From assembly GCF_014201095.1 (NCBI RefSeq), contig NZ_JACHDN010000001.1:2604001-2668000 (forward strand): 64,000 nt of DNA. Direction: 5' to 3'. The notes under the pieces were generated by a model that was not told the DNA's origin, ran no database searches, and saw only the letters and a list, made by a program, of their open reading frames with translations. Made by a program: the position numbers and the translations under genes. Origin of the DNA: Cellulomonas hominis. Its GTDB lineage: Bacteria; Actinomycetota; Actinomycetes; Actinomycetales; Cellulomonadaceae. Below, piece after piece: positions 36,518-45,983 of this stretch. The stretch's first letter is position 1. Every line of letters begins with the position of its first letter.

Positions 36518-37281
36518 ACCCCGAGCTGCCAGGCGCGGACGCCGCCGACGATGCCGGCCTGGTTCGGGACCACGACCACGTCGTCGCCGAGGCGGGACAG
36601 GACCTGGGGCGTGATCCGGCGGGAGTTGCCGCCGCCGAGGTACAGCCGGTCCCACAGCACGACGGGGCGCAGGCCCTCGACGACCTGCCGCACCCGCCGG
36701 GACCACAGGGCGTCGCCGAGCCGCGCGCGCTGGATCTGCCCGATGTACTCGTCGTAGGTGGTCATGCGGCGGACCGGGGCGTGCGACCACTCCAGGTGCG
36801 GGGCGAGCCGGCCGCCGTCGAACAGCGCGGAGCCGAGCCCCGTGCCGAGCGTGAGCACGAGCTCCACGCCGGTCCCGGACACGACCCCGGCGCCGTGCAC
36901 CTCGGCGTCGTTCAGCACGAGCGTCGGCACGCCGACCCGCGCCTCCACGGCCGCGCGGATGTCGCAGCCCGCCCATGCGGCGACCAGCTCCGGGTCCACG
37001 CGGGTGTGCGGGCCGGAGCGGGTCACGTAGTGCGGGGTGGCCACCACGACGCCGTGCCGGATCATGCCGGGCATGCCGACCGTGGCGCGGTCGGCGGCGG
37101 GCAGCCGGGCGGCGATGTCGGCGATGGTGTCGACCAGCCGCTCGGGCGGCAGCGGGTACGGCGTCGGCACCCGGACGGCCGGGGCGTGCAGCGTCCCCGA
37201 GGAGTCGAGCACGGACGCCTTGATGCCGCCGCCGCCGCAGTCGACGGCGAGGGTGTACGGGGTCGTCGCGGGTGCCGGCAC
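36514..37281 (-). CDS. ROK-family sugar kinase, polyphosphate-glucokinase-like
   Basis: A 255-residue member of the ROK/ASKHA superfamily, phosphorylating glucose or a related sugar. The phosphate-1 motif [16 protein letters not shown] is near the start, [10 protein letters not shown] holds the catalytic Asp, and [17 protein letters not shown] is the phosphate-2 region. The ROK zinc motif CxCGxxGC is absent, as in actinobacterial polyphosphate glucokinases. Polyphosphate use is inferred. The GTG at 37281 is preceded by TACCGT at 6 nt, suggesting a leaderless transcript. It diverges from truA with only 42 bp between. Confidence 0.75.
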   Translation of the reverse strand: MPAPATTPYTLAVDCGGGGIKASVLDSSGTLHAPAVRVPTPYPLPPERLVDTIADIAARLPAADRATVGMPGMIRHGVVVATPHYVTRSGPHTRVDPELVAAWAGCDIRAAVEARVGVPTLVLNDAEVHGAGVVSGTGVELVLTLGTGLGSALFDGGRLAPHLEWSHAPVRRMTTYDEYIGQIQRARLGDALWSRRVRQVVEGLRPVVLWDRLYLGGGNSRRITPQVLSRLGDDVVVVPNQAGIVGGVRAWQLGV

Positions 37282-37287
37282 CGGACC

Positions 37288-37317
37288 ACGGTAGAGCAGC
37301 CCCGCGGCCCGTACGCT
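37288..37317. promoter_or_regulatory. divergent pair of -10 elements for the ROK kinase and truA
   Basis: On the minus strand TACCGT (37293 to 37288) ends 6 nt before the kinase GTG. On the plus strand TACGCT (37312-37317) ends 6 nt before the truA GTG. Neither gene has a Shine-Dalgarno sequence. Confidence 0.5.
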
Positions 37318-37323
37318 CGGTCC

Positions 37324-38274
37324 GTGCCGGACCAGCCCCTCGACCCCCCGCCCGTCGCCGCTGCCGGCGCCCCCGCCGCCGACCTCGTGCGCGTCCGCGT
37401 CGACCTCGCGTACGACGGCACCGACTTCGCCGGCTGGGCCCGCCAGCCCGGCCTGCGGACCGTGCAGGGCGTCGTGGAGGACGGCCTGGCGCTGGTGCTG
37501 CGGTCGGCCCACCGGGGTGACGCCCCGCCACGCGTCACGGTCGCCGGGCGGACGGATGCGGGCGTGCACGCGCGCGGGCAGGTGCTGCACGTGGACGTGC
37601 CCGCGGGGGCGTGGGCCGCCGTGCCGGGACGGTCCGACCGGGGGCCCGAGGAGTCGCTGCTGACGCGCCTGGCTGGCGTGCTGCCGGCCGACGTCGTGGC
37701 GACGCGGGTGCGGGTCGCGCCGGAGGGCTTCGACGCCCGGTTCTCGGCGGTCGCGCGCCGGTACGTCTACCGGGTGTGCGACGAGACCGCGCTGCGTGAC
37801 CCGCTGCGGCGGCACCACGTGCTGTGGTCGCGCCGCCCGCTCGACGTCGCCGCGATGCACGAGGCGGCGCAGCGGGTGCTCGGCCGGCACGACTTCGCCG
37901 CGTACTGCAAGCCCCGGCCGGGCGCGACGACGATCCGCACGCTCGACGAGCTGACCTGGGAGCGCCCCGCGGACGGCCCCGACGCGGGCCTCGTGGTCGC
38001 CACGGTGCGCGCGGACGCGTTCTGCCACTCGATGGTGCGCGCGCTCGTCGGCGCGAGCCTCGCCGTGGGGGAGGGCAGGCGCGGCGTCGACTGGCCGGCG
38101 GAGCTCCTGGTGGGCGGCCGCCGCGACCCGGGCAGCGCGGTGGTGGCGGCGCACGGCCTCACCCTGGAGGAGGTCGTCTACCCGCCGGACGCGGAGCTCG
38201 CGGCGCGCCAGGTCCGCACCCGCGCCCCCCGCTCGGCCGACGACGTCGACCCGCACCCGCTGCGCGCGCCCTGA
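37324..38274 (+). CDS. truA: tRNA pseudouridine synthase A
   Basis: Converts uridines 38-40 of tRNA anticodon arms to pseudouridine. I chose the GTG at 37324 ([20 protein letters not shown], 316 residues). The catalytic Asp is in [45 protein letters not shown] and [13 protein letters not shown] are family motifs. Two insertions rich in Pro/Gly make it longer than the Escherichia coli enzyme. In many bacteria truA follows rplQ, which is nearly true here. Confidence 0.95.
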   Translation: MPDQPLDPPPVAAAGAPAADLVRVRVDLAYDGTDFAGWARQPGLRTVQGVVEDGLALVLRSAHRGDAPPRVTVAGRTDAGVHARGQVLHVDVPAGAWAAVPGRSDRGPEESLLTRLAGVLPADVVATRVRVAPEGFDARFSAVARRYVYRVCDETALRDPLRRHHVLWSRRPLDVAAMHEAAQRVLGRHDFAAYCKPRPGATTIRTLDELTWERPADGPDAGLVVATVRADAFCHSMVRALVGASLAVGEGRRGVDWPAELLVGGRRDPGSAVVAAHGLTLEEVVYPPDAELAARQVRTRAPRSADDVDPHPLRAP

Positions 38275-38407
38275 CGGGCACCCCGCGCCGCCTCGCGCCC
38301 CCGCGACCCCGTCGGCGAGGGGGCACCCGCCGCGCACCCGGGGCGGTCCGAGCGCCGCCCGGATGCCCGCGCGGCGCCCCCTCGGCAGGGGGACGGCCGC
38401 GCCGGCC

Positions 38408-38821
38408 TCAGTCCTCCTCGACGACGTGGATCGCGGCCTCCTCGGCGCTCGCCGCGCCGCCGTCCACGCCCGCGTCGATCGCGAACTGGTCGTTGCCGCC
38501 GGACTCGACGGCGTCGTCGTCCTCCAGGAGCCGGCCGGCGCGGTCGGGCTCCCGGGACGGGTCGACGCGCGGCTCGGCGTCCCAGACGTCCGGCTCCTCC
38601 TGGGCGACCCGCTGGTCGAGCGTCTCGCCGCGGGACTCCTCCCAGGGCGTCTCGCCCCAGTGGCTGGAGGCCGGCCGGGGGCGCTCGGGCGGGGAGTAGC
38701 CCTCGTCGAGCAGGTCGTCGACGCCGCGGTCGACGAGGGTGTCCTCCTCGGGCAGCTGGTTCGCGTCGCCCTCGGCGCCGGTGGCCGGGTCGGTGCTGGT
38801 GGCAGGGGTGTCCTCGCTCAT
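38408..38821 (-). CDS. DUF5709-type acidic protein of unknown function
   Basis: A 137-residue, strongly acidic, probably disordered soluble protein starting MSEDTPATSTDPATGAEGDA. It contains GYSPPERPRPASSHWGETPW and ETLDQRVAQEEPDVW, the pattern I associate with the actinobacterial DUF5709 family. No catalytic motif or membrane segment is evident. CAGGCT ends 6 nt before the ATG, again without a Shine-Dalgarno sequence. Confidence 0.7.
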   Translation of the reverse strand: MSEDTPATSTDPATGAEGDANQLPEEDTLVDRGVDDLLDEGYSPPERPRPASSHWGETPWEESRGETLDQRVAQEEPDVWDAEPRVDPSREPDRAGRLLEDDDAVESGGNDQFAIDAGVDGGAASAEEAAIHVVEED

Positions 38822-38907
38822 GGTCCGAGCCTGGCACCGCCCCTCGCGGCCTGCCACCGCACGGAATCGGGTTGGGTGCGCGCGCCCGCACCTGGGACGA
38901 TCGGCGC

Positions 38908-40602
38908 ATGGGTCATCTCGAGGTGCACGACGTGCGCTACGTGCTCCCCGACGGCCGCCCGCTGCTCGGGGGCGTCGACCTGCGGGTCGGCGAGGGGCAG
39001 CGCACCGCGCTGGTCGGGCCGAACGGCGCGGGCAAGTCGACGCTGCTGCGGATCGTGGCGGGGGACGAGCAGCCGCACGACGGCGCCGTCGTGCGCACCG
39101 GCGGGCTCGGCGTCATGCGGCAGGACGTGGGCCGGATCGCCGACGACCGCTCGGTCCGCGACCTGCTGGCGTCGCTGACGCCCGGGGCGGTCGGCGCGGC
39201 CGCGCGGGAGCTCACCGCGGCCGAGCTGCACATGATGGAGGTCGACGACGAGCCCTCCCAGATGCGGTACGCGCAGGCGCTCGCGGACTGGGCGGACGTC
39301 GGCGGCTACGAGGTCGAGGCCGACTGGGACCGCGTGACGGACGACGTGCTGTCGATCCCGTTCGACCGCGCCCAGCACCGCACCGTGCGCACCCTGTCCG
39401 GCGGCGAGCAGAAGCGGCTGGTGCTGGAGGCGCTGCTGCGCGGCCCGCAGGAGGTGCTGCTGCTCGACGAGCCGGACAACGCCCTGGACGTGCCGACCAA
39501 GCGCTGGCTGGAGCGGCGGCTGCTGGACAGCCCGAAGACGGTCCTGCTGGTCAGCCACGACCGCGAGCTGCTCTCCCGGGTGCCGACGCACGTGGCGACC
39601 CTGGAGCCGGCGCGGACGGGCGCGACCGTCTGGGTGCACGGCGGCACGTTCACCACGTACACCGAGGCCCGCGAGGCACGCCGGGAGCGGCTCGCCGAGC
39701 TCGCCCGCCGGTGGGACGAGGAGCACGCCAAGCTCATCACCCTGGTGAACACGCTCAAGACCAAGGCGGCGTTCAACGACGGCCTCGCCTCGCGGTACTC
39801 CGCGGCCCAGACCCGGCTGCGGAAGTTCGAGGAGGCGGGCCCGCCCGAGGTCGTCGCGCACGACCAGCAGGTGCGGGTCCGGCTGCGCGGCGGGCGCACG
39901 GCGAAGCGGGCCGTCGTCGCCGAGGGGCTCGAGCTCACCGGGCTGATGAGGCCGTTCGACCTCGAGGTGTGGTTCGGGGAACGCGTCGCGGTGCTCGGGT
40001 CGAACGGGTCGGGCAAGTCGCACTTCCTGCGACTGCTCGCGGCGGGCGGCAGCGACCCCCAGCCGGACCAGTCCCCGGCCGACGGCGAGCTCCCGATCGA
40101 CCCCGTGCGGCACACCGGCGTCGCCCGGCTGGGCTCGCGGGTCGTCCCGGGGTTCTTCGCCCAGAACCGCCAGCACGCCCAGGACGCCGCGTTCGCCGGC
40201 CGGACGCTGCTGGAGATCCTGCACCGCGGCGAGGGCCGCCGGGCCGGCATGGGCCGCGAGCCCGCCAGCAAGGCCCTCGACCGCTACGAGCTGGTCGCGT
40301 CGGCCGAGCAGCGGTACGAGACCCTGTCCGGCGGGCAGCAGGCGCGGTTCCACATCCTGCTGCTCGAGCTCGGCGGGGCGACCCTGCTGCTGCTCGACGA
40401 GCCCACCGACAACCTCGACCTGCACTCCGCGGAGGCGCTCGAGGCCGGGCTCGCGGCGTTCGAGGGGACGGTGCTCGCGGTGACCCACGACCGGTGGTTC
40501 GCGCGGGGGTTCGACCGGTTCCTCGTGTTCGGCGAGGACGGCGCGGTGGTCGAGACGCCGGAGCCGGTCTGGGACGCCGGCCGGGTCGCCCGGAGCCGCT
40601 GA
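38908..40602 (+). CDS. ABC-F family ATPase
   Basis: A soluble protein with two ABC domains and no membrane segments; ABC-F proteins act on the ribosome, some as antibiotic-protection factors. 564 residues from the ATG at 38908. Domain 1: GPNGAGKST, LSGGEQKR, LLLLDEPDN. Domain 2: GSNGSGKSH, LSGGQQAR, LLLLDEPTDN. The second P-loop has His where Thr/Ser is usual. Between them is a charged linker of about 80 residues. Whether it confers resistance cannot be told. It lies just upstream of rplM. Confidence 0.88.
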   Translation: MGHLEVHDVRYVLPDGRPLLGGVDLRVGEGQRTALVGPNGAGKSTLLRIVAGDEQPHDGAVVRTGGLGVMRQDVGRIADDRSVRDLLASLTPGAVGAAARELTAAELHMMEVDDEPSQMRYAQALADWADVGGYEVEADWDRVTDDVLSIPFDRAQHRTVRTLSGGEQKRLVLEALLRGPQEVLLLDEPDNALDVPTKRWLERRLLDSPKTVLLVSHDRELLSRVPTHVATLEPARTGATVWVHGGTFTTYTEAREARRERLAELARRWDEEHAKLITLVNTLKTKAAFNDGLASRYSAAQTRLRKFEEAGPPEVVAHDQQVRVRLRGGRTAKRAVVAEGLELTGLMRPFDLEVWFGERVAVLGSNGSGKSHFLRLLAAGGSDPQPDQSPADGELPIDPVRHTGVARLGSRVVPGFFAQNRQHAQDAAFAGRTLLEILHRGEGRRAGMGREPASKALDRYELVASAEQRYETLSGGQQARFHILLLELGGATLLLLDEPTDNLDLHSAEALEAGLAAFEGTVLAVTHDRWFARGFDRFLVFGEDGAVVETPEPVWDAGRVARSR

Positions 40603-40632
40603 CGTCGGGCGACGGCGGTGACCGACGTCGCT

Positions 40633-40662
40633 TTGACCGCCCCCGGGGGCGGCGGCTACCCT
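40633..40662 (+). promoter_or_regulatory. promoter of rplM-rpsI
   Basis: TTGACC (40633-40638), 18 bp spacer, TACCCT (40657-40662). A leader of about 140 nt follows. In it, GTGCGTCCGT (40674-40683) can pair with ACGGACGACGCAC (40720-40732) with a bulge, a possible autoregulatory structure. Confidence 0.65.
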
Positions 40663-40810
40663 GGTGAGTCGTTGTGCGTCCGTCGGTGTCGACCAAGGTG
40701 CGTTCCCACTCACCGGTCCACGGACGACGCACGGACGGTACTCATCGGCTGACCCCGGCTTCTACGGGATTGCCGTGGACACAGTCAGAGACATAGAGAA
40801 GGCAACGACC

Positions 40811-41257
40811 GTGCGCACGTACACCCCGAAGCCCGGCGACGTCCAGCGCAACTGGCACGTCATCGACGCGACCGACGTGGTCCTGGGCCGCCTGGCGAGC
40901 CAGGTGGCGACCCTGCTCCGTGGCAAGCACAAGGCGACGTTCGCCCCGCACGTCGACGGCGGCGACTTCGTCATCGTCATCAACGCGGAGAAGGTCGCCC
41001 TGACCGGCACCAAGCGGGAGACCAAGCTCGCCTACCGCCACTCGGGCTACCCGGGCGGCCTGCGGGCGACCACGTACTCCGACCTGCTCGACAAGCACCC
41101 CGAGCGTGCGATCGAGAAGGCCGTGCGCGGCATGCTCCCGAAGACCTCCCTGGCCCGCCAGCAGCTCTCCAAGCTGAAGGTCTACGCCGGTGCGGAGCAC
41201 CCGCACGCCGCCCAGCAGCCGAAGCCCTTCGAGATCACCCAGGTCGCGCAGGGCTGA
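40811..41257 (+). CDS. rplM: 50S ribosomal protein L13 (uL13)
   Basis: L13 is an early 50S assembly protein. I chose the GTG at 40811 ([20 protein letters not shown], 148 residues), preceded by AGAGAAGG; this matches the normal length near 147. The signature [20 protein letters not shown] is intact. It forms a two-gene operon with rpsI. Confidence 0.97.
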   Translation: MRTYTPKPGDVQRNWHVIDATDVVLGRLASQVATLLRGKHKATFAPHVDGGDFVIVINAEKVALTGTKRETKLAYRHSGYPGGLRATTYSDLLDKHPERAIEKAVRGMLPKTSLARQQLSKLKVYAGAEHPHAAQQPKPFEITQVAQG

Positions 41258-41298
41258 CGCCCGCGAGGACATCCGAGACAGGACGCGAGGACACATCA

Positions 41299-41787
41299 GT
41301 GGCCGAGACCACGGTCGACATCGACCTTGAGGGCGGCGAGACGCCCACCAGCTACACCTCCGAGAGCGCCGCGCCGGCCGGCCGCGGCCAGAGCCTGACG
41401 GCTCCCGGCCAGGCCCTGGGCCGCCGCAAGGAGGCCATCGCCCGCGTGCGCCTGGTGCCCGGCACCGGCCAGTGGAAGATCAACGGCCGCACCCTCGAGG
41501 ACTACTTCCCGAACAAGGTGCACCAGCAGCTCGTGAACTCCCCGCTGAAGCTGGTCGACGTCGAGGGCCGCTTCGACGTCATCGCCCGCATCAGCGGCGG
41601 CGGCGTGACCGGCCAGGCCGGCGCGCTGCGCCTGGGCATCGCCCGCGCGCTGAACGCCATCGACGCCGAGCACAACCGCCCGGCGCTGAAGAAGGCCGGC
41701 TTCCTGACCCGCGACGCCCGCGTCGTCGAGCGCAAGAAGGCCGGTCTCAAGAAGGCCCGCAAGGCCCCGCAGTACTCGAAGCGCTGA
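41299..41787 (+). CDS. rpsI: 30S ribosomal protein S9 (uS9)
   Basis: S9 places its C-terminal tail at the P-site tRNA. 162 residues from a GTG; about 32 residues of Glu/Thr/Ala-rich extension precede the core [20 protein letters not shown]. The C-terminus [12 protein letters not shown] ends in the conserved SKR that touches tRNA. Confidence 0.98.
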   Translation: MAETTVDIDLEGGETPTSYTSESAAPAGRGQSLTAPGQALGRRKEAIARVRLVPGTGQWKINGRTLEDYFPNKVHQQLVNSPLKLVDVEGRFDVIARISGGGVTGQAGALRLGIARALNAIDAEHNRPALKKAGFLTRDARVVERKKAGLKKARKAPQYSKR

Positions 41788-41804
41788 TCGACGCATCCGC
41801 GCTC

Positions 41805-41849
41805 ACGGCCGATGGCCCCGAGGGTCCGACCCTCGGGGCCATCGGCCGT
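41805..41849 (+). terminator. terminator after rpsI
   Basis: A perfect 22 bp inverted repeat centred on 41827 (ACGGCCGATGGCCCCGAGGG and its complement), followed by TTCC. It is the longest perfect hairpin in the window and ends the rplM-rpsI operon. Confidence 0.9.
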
Positions 41850-41926
41850 TCCGGTGCCCCGACCGCACCGGTCCTGGCACGATGCAGGGGGCCGCGCGCC
41901 GCGGCCGTGGACGAAGGAGCCCGTTG

Positions 41927-43276
41927 ATGGGACGACTGTTCGGCACCGACGGGGTCCGGGGCCTCGCCAACCGGGACGTGACCGCCGAGGTCGCGCTGGA
42001 CCTCTCCGTCGCTGCGGCGCACGTGCTGGGGTCGCGCGGCGAGTTCGCGGGCCACCGCCCCCGCGCGGTGGTGGGGCGCGACCCCCGCGCCTCCGGGGAG
42101 TTCCTGTCCGCCGCCGTGGCCGCCGGCCTGGCGAGCGCGGGCGTGGACGTGCTCAACGTCGGCGTGCTCCCGACGCCCGCCGTGGCGCACCTCACCGGCG
42201 CGCTCGGCGTGGACCTCGGCGTGGTGCTGTCCGCGTCGCACAACCCCATGCCGGACAACGGCATCAAGTTCCTCGCCCGGGGCGGCCTCAAGCTCGACGA
42301 CGAGCTCGAGGACGCCATCGAGCAGCGGATGCGCGAGGACTGGAACCGCCCCGTGGGCGCCGAGGTCGGCCGGATCCGGTCCGACACCGGCCGCGCGGGG
42401 GAGCAGTACGTCGAGCACCTGGTCGGCACGCTCGGCCACGACCTGAGCGGCCTGCGGGTCGCGGTGGACTGCGCGAACGGCGCCGCCAGCGAGGTCGGGC
42501 CGGCCGCCCTGCGCGCCGCGGGCGCGGACGTCGTGGTCATCAACGCCTCGCCGGACGGCCGGAACATCAACGAGGCGTGCGGCTCCACGCACCCGGAGCA
42601 GCTGCAGGCGGCGGTCGTCGCGTCCGGCGCGGACCTCGGCGTGGCGTTCGACGGCGACGCGGACCGCTGCCTCGCGGTGGACCACACCGGCGCGCTGGTG
42701 GACGGCGACCAGATCATGGGCGTGCTCGCCCTGGCCCTGCGGGAGCGCGGCGCGCTGACGCAGGACACGCTCGTCGTCACCGTGATGAGCAACCTCGGCC
42801 TGCGGCTCGCGATGCAGGCGGCGGGCGTCCGGACGATCGAGACCGGCGTCGGCGACCGCTACGTGCTCGAGGCGATGCGCGCGCACGGCTACAACCTCGG
42901 CGGCGAGCAGTCCGGCCACGTCATCCTGGCGGACCACGCGACCACCGGCGACGGCACGCTGACCGCGCTGCAGCTCGCGTCCCGCGTCGCGCAGACCGGC
43001 CAGAAGCTCAGCGAGCTCGCCTCGGTCGTGCGGCGGCTGCCCCAGACCCTGGTGAACGTGCCGGGCGTCGACAAGGCGCGCGCGGGCACCGACGAGCACG
43101 TCACGGCCGCGGTCGGCGAGGCCCAGGCCGCGCTCGGCTCCACCGGCCGCGTGCTGCTGCGCCCCTCGGGCACCGAGCCGCTGGTGCGGGTCATGGTCGA
43201 GGCGGCCACCCAGGACGACGCCGACCGCGTGGCGGGCCGGCTCGCCGACGTCGTGCGCGACCGGCTCGCGCTGTGA
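41927..43276 (+). CDS. glmM: phosphoglucosamine mutase
   Basis: Interconverts glucosamine-6-phosphate and glucosamine-1-phosphate for peptidoglycan precursors. I chose the ATG at 41927 ([20 protein letters not shown], 449 residues) after GAAGGAGCCCG. The phosphorylated serine is S104 in [14 protein letters not shown]; the metal loop is DGDADRC; the sugar-binding GGEQSGH and the phosphate-binding [12 protein letters not shown] are present. It commonly follows rpsI in Actinobacteria, and glmS lies 4 kb downstream. Confidence 0.97.
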   Translation: MGRLFGTDGVRGLANRDVTAEVALDLSVAAAHVLGSRGEFAGHRPRAVVGRDPRASGEFLSAAVAAGLASAGVDVLNVGVLPTPAVAHLTGALGVDLGVVLSASHNPMPDNGIKFLARGGLKLDDELEDAIEQRMREDWNRPVGAEVGRIRSDTGRAGEQYVEHLVGTLGHDLSGLRVAVDCANGAASEVGPAALRAAGADVVVINASPDGRNINEACGSTHPEQLQAAVVASGADLGVAFDGDADRCLAVDHTGALVDGDQIMGVLALALRERGALTQDTLVVTVMSNLGLRLAMQAAGVRTIETGVGDRYVLEAMRAHGYNLGGEQSGHVILADHATTGDGTLTALQLASRVAQTGQKLSELASVVRRLPQTLVNVPGVDKARAGTDEHVTAAVGEAQAALGSTGRVLLRPSGTEPLVRVMVEAATQDDADRVAGRLADVVRDRLAL

Positions 43277-43962
43277 CCGCCGGCGAGGCCCTGCCGTCCC
43301 GCTGGCCGCTCGAGCTGGTCCGGGGCTACGTCGACAAGGTGCTCGAGGTCGCGGCCTCGATCCCCGGCGGCACCGTCCCGATCCAGCCCGCCGGGCACCC
43401 GTCCCTGCGCACCCGCGCGCTGCCCTACGACGGCCAGCTCGACGACGACGTGCTCGCCGCCCTGCTGGAGGTCATGCGCCGCACGATGCACGCGGCCCCG
43501 GGCGTCGGGCTCGCGGCGCCGCAGATCGGGCTGCCGCTGGCGCTGGCCGTGCTGGCCGACCCGGGCGCGGCCGACCCGGAGACCGCGGCCGTCCGCGAGC
43601 GGCCCGAGCTGCCGTACCGCGTGCTGGTGAACCCGGCGTACGAGGCGGTGCCCGGCGAGGAGCCGGAGCACGTCGCGTTCTACGAGGGGTGCCTCAGCGT
43701 GCCGGGGCTCCAGGCGGTCGTGCCGCGGCTGCGCCGCATCAGGCTCACCGGCACGGACGAGACCGGCGAGCCGCTGGACGAGGTCCTGCAGGGCTGGCCG
43801 GCGCGCATCGTCCAGCACGAGACCGACCACCTGAACGGCACGCTGTACCTGGACCGGGCGCACCTGCGGTCGCTCTCGACCACGGACCACCTCGGCCCGC
43901 GCTGGGCCGGCGAGCCCCGCCCGCTGGAGGCGTCGCGCACGCTGGGCTTCCCGCTGGACTGA
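43273..43962 (+). CDS. def: peptide deformylase
   Basis: Removes the formyl group from N-terminal formylmethionine. 229 residues; the GTG at 43273 overlaps the glmM stop (GTGA). All three motifs are present: [18 protein letters not shown] with the metal Cys, and QHETDHLNG with the HExxH site. The N-terminal 50 residues and the C-terminal tail make it longer than the Escherichia coli enzyme. Confidence 0.95.
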   Translation: MTAGEALPSRWPLELVRGYVDKVLEVAASIPGGTVPIQPAGHPSLRTRALPYDGQLDDDVLAALLEVMRRTMHAAPGVGLAAPQIGLPLALAVLADPGAADPETAAVRERPELPYRVLVNPAYEAVPGEEPEHVAFYEGCLSVPGLQAVVPRLRRIRLTGTDETGEPLDEVLQGWPARIVQHETDHLNGTLYLDRAHLRSLSTTDHLGPRWAGEPRPLEASRTLGFPLD

Positions 43963-44272
43963 GCGCCCGGCGCGCGGCGCGGCGTCCCCTGAGGGTTCAC
44001 CGGACCGCCACCGAATGCCCGTGACCCGTGTCGGTGGTGCGTGGTGCACTGGGAACCTGCGACCGACCCGGCGTCCTCCGCGAGGGGGACCCGGGGCGGA
44101 CGGAAGTCGGTCCGGGGGGCGATGCCCGCGTGCGAGCCCCCGGGTGACGATGGGGGGAGGACCAGGGGGGACTCGGGGGTGTCCCCCATGTCGGCCGCCT
44201 GTGGCGCCCACCTAGCGTGGGGACGTCGCCGGGAGCCGTCGACGCCCGCCACGACCCAGGAGCTGATGACAC
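43963..44272 (+). other. 310 bp gap with DedA promoter
   Basis: No gene seen. The end holds TAGCGT (44213-44218), a plausible -10 with a weak -35, and a small G5-TGT-C5 hairpin at 44175-44187 just upstream. The leader to the DedA gene would be about 50 nt. The rest is G-rich sequence without recognised features. Confidence 0.4.
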
Positions 44273-45100
44273 GTGCTGCAGGACTGGATCAGCGCCATCG
44301 AGGGCTGGATCCCGGCCTTGGCCGAGTCGCTGTGGGTGTACCCCGCGCTCATGCTGTTCGCGACGATCGACGGCTTCTTCCCGCCGGTCCCGAGCGAGTC
44401 GGTGGTCATCGCGCTGGCGTCGCTGTCGGTCGCGCACGGCGAGCCGAACCTCGCGCTCATCATGGTCGCCGGCGCGCTCGGCGCGTTCACGGGCGACCAG
44501 ATCGCCTACACGATCGGCTCCCGGGTGGACGTGCACCGGCTGCGGATCTTCCGCACCGAGCGCGGCCGCAAGGCCCTCGCCTGGGCCGAGCACGCGCTCG
44601 CGCACCGCGGGTCCTCGTTCATCCTCGCCGCGCGGTACATCCCGGTGGGCCGGGTGGCGGTCAACATGACGGCCGGCGCGCTGGGGTACCCCCGCAAGCG
44701 GTTCGTCGGGCTCACCGCGCTGGCCGCGGTCACCTGGGCGGCCTACGGCACGGCCGTCGGCGTGGGCGCGGGCGTCTGGCTGGAGGAGCACCCGCTGGTC
44801 GCCGTGGTCGCCGGCGTCGTCGTCGGCACCCTCGTCGGCCTGCTCATCGACTGGGTGCTCCGGCGCTGGGTCGGCGTCGGGCGCGTGCCCGCGGCCCCGG
44901 CGGACGTCGACCCGGCGGCCACGCCGCTCGTGGAGGGCGCCGAGCGGCCGGCGGCCCCGGGGCCCCGTGCGGCTGACCACCCGTCGCCGGCCCCGCGGGT
45001 CGCGACCCCGGCCGGCGCCGGGAGCACGCGCCCGGTCCGCCGCGGCGGGCCCGCCCCGGCCCCCGGCTCGGCGGCCGCGGCGCCCGACGCGGCGGACTGA
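44273..45100 (+). CDS. DedA-family membrane protein
   Basis: DedA proteins are integral membrane proteins implicated in lipid flipping and envelope homeostasis. 275 residues from a GTG. FPPVPSESVVIALASLSV and FILAARYIPVGRVAVNMTAG are the conserved family segments, the second with the key Arg residues. About four to five hydrophobic segments occupy residues 20-205. The last 70 residues are a Pro/Ala-rich soluble tail, an addition to the usual length near 200. Confidence 0.88.
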   Translation: MLQDWISAIEGWIPALAESLWVYPALMLFATIDGFFPPVPSESVVIALASLSVAHGEPNLALIMVAGALGAFTGDQIAYTIGSRVDVHRLRIFRTERGRKALAWAEHALAHRGSSFILAARYIPVGRVAVNMTAGALGYPRKRFVGLTALAAVTWAAYGTAVGVGAGVWLEEHPLVAVVAGVVVGTLVGLLIDWVLRRWVGVGRVPAAPADVDPAATPLVEGAERPAAPGPRAADHPSPAPRVATPAGAGSTRPVRRGGPAPAPGSAAAAPDAAD

Positions 45101-45292
45101 CCGGCGCCGGGTCACGTCCCGGCAACGATCCGCACCCGCTCGCTAACGATCCGGTCTCACCCGCGTCCCGCGCCCGGAGCCGCCCCTAGGCTCGGTGCGG
45201 GCCACGACGGAGTCGCCCCCAGCGACGGAGGCCGGGCACGCGCCCGGTCCTCCGTCCCAGGGCAGGCAGGGCGACGAAGGGCGGGCGGGAGC

Positions 45293-45955
45293 ATGACGGC
45301 ACCGCGTCCCCCCGTACCCGCTGCCCGGGCCCGGACCCGCGCCCGCCGGCGCGCCGCCGTCCCCGCCGCGCTGCTGGTCGCCGCCCTCGCCGCGTGCTCG
45401 GCCGCCCCGGACGCGGCCGGCGACGCGCAGTCCCGCGCGAGCGCCGGCCGGACCGCCGTCGCCACCGAGGCCGACTGCCTGGCCCCCCAGGTGCTGACCG
45501 CGCTCGGCTTCGACGCCGCCGCGTACACCGGGTCGGTGCACCGGGACGCGCCGGAGGCGGCCGCACCGCCCGACGGCTTCGTGGCCGTCTCGGCGGTGCT
45601 GTGCAGCACCGGGGAGACCCTGACCGACGCGGCGGGCCGGTGGGCGGCCGTCACGGCCAGCCGGCTCGAGGGCGACGTCGCCCCGCTGGTGTCCGCCCTC
45701 ACCGGGCGCTCGACCGTGCCGGCGGGGACGTCGGGGACATCGGGGACCGCCTGCCCCGCCGGCGCGGAGCGCGCCGACCTGTGGCTCGTGGACGCCCTCG
45801 GCGGGGCCGTCCGCGTGGCGCTGCCGGGCGGCGGCTGCGGCGAGCTGCCCGAGGCCGTGGCCGACGGGATCGCCGCGCTCGACGTGATGGACGTCGAGCA
45901 CTACCCGGTCGCGCTCGTCGCCCCCGCGCCCAGCGCGTCGCCCACGGCGGGCTGA
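45293..45955 (+). CDS. predicted lipoprotein of unknown function
   Basis: 220 residues. An Arg-rich start and hydrophobic stretch end in the lipobox LAAC (AALAAC at about residues 30-35), predicting a lipid-anchored exported protein. The mature part has pairs of Cys (EADCLAP, VLCSTG, TACPAG, GGGCGE) that may form disulfides. No known family is recognised. TAGGCT at 45187-45192 is a possible -10. It is convergent with coaA, 28 nt apart. Confidence 0.65.
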   Translation: MTAPRPPVPAARARTRARRRAAVPAALLVAALAACSAAPDAAGDAQSRASAGRTAVATEADCLAPQVLTALGFDAAAYTGSVHRDAPEAAAPPDGFVAVSAVLCSTGETLTDAAGRWAAVTASRLEGDVAPLVSALTGRSTVPAGTSGTSGTACPAGAERADLWLVDALGGAVRVALPGGGCGELPEAVADGIAALDVMDVEHYPVALVAPAPSASPTAG

Positions 45956-45983
45956 CGGCGCGCCCGGCGGCCGGGGGACGGTC

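Noticed and set aside
45101..45292. Direct repeat AACGATCCG before the lipoprotein gene as a regulator site
   Set aside because: Two 9-10 bp matches, 23 bp apart, are too little to separate from chance in this composition; noted only.
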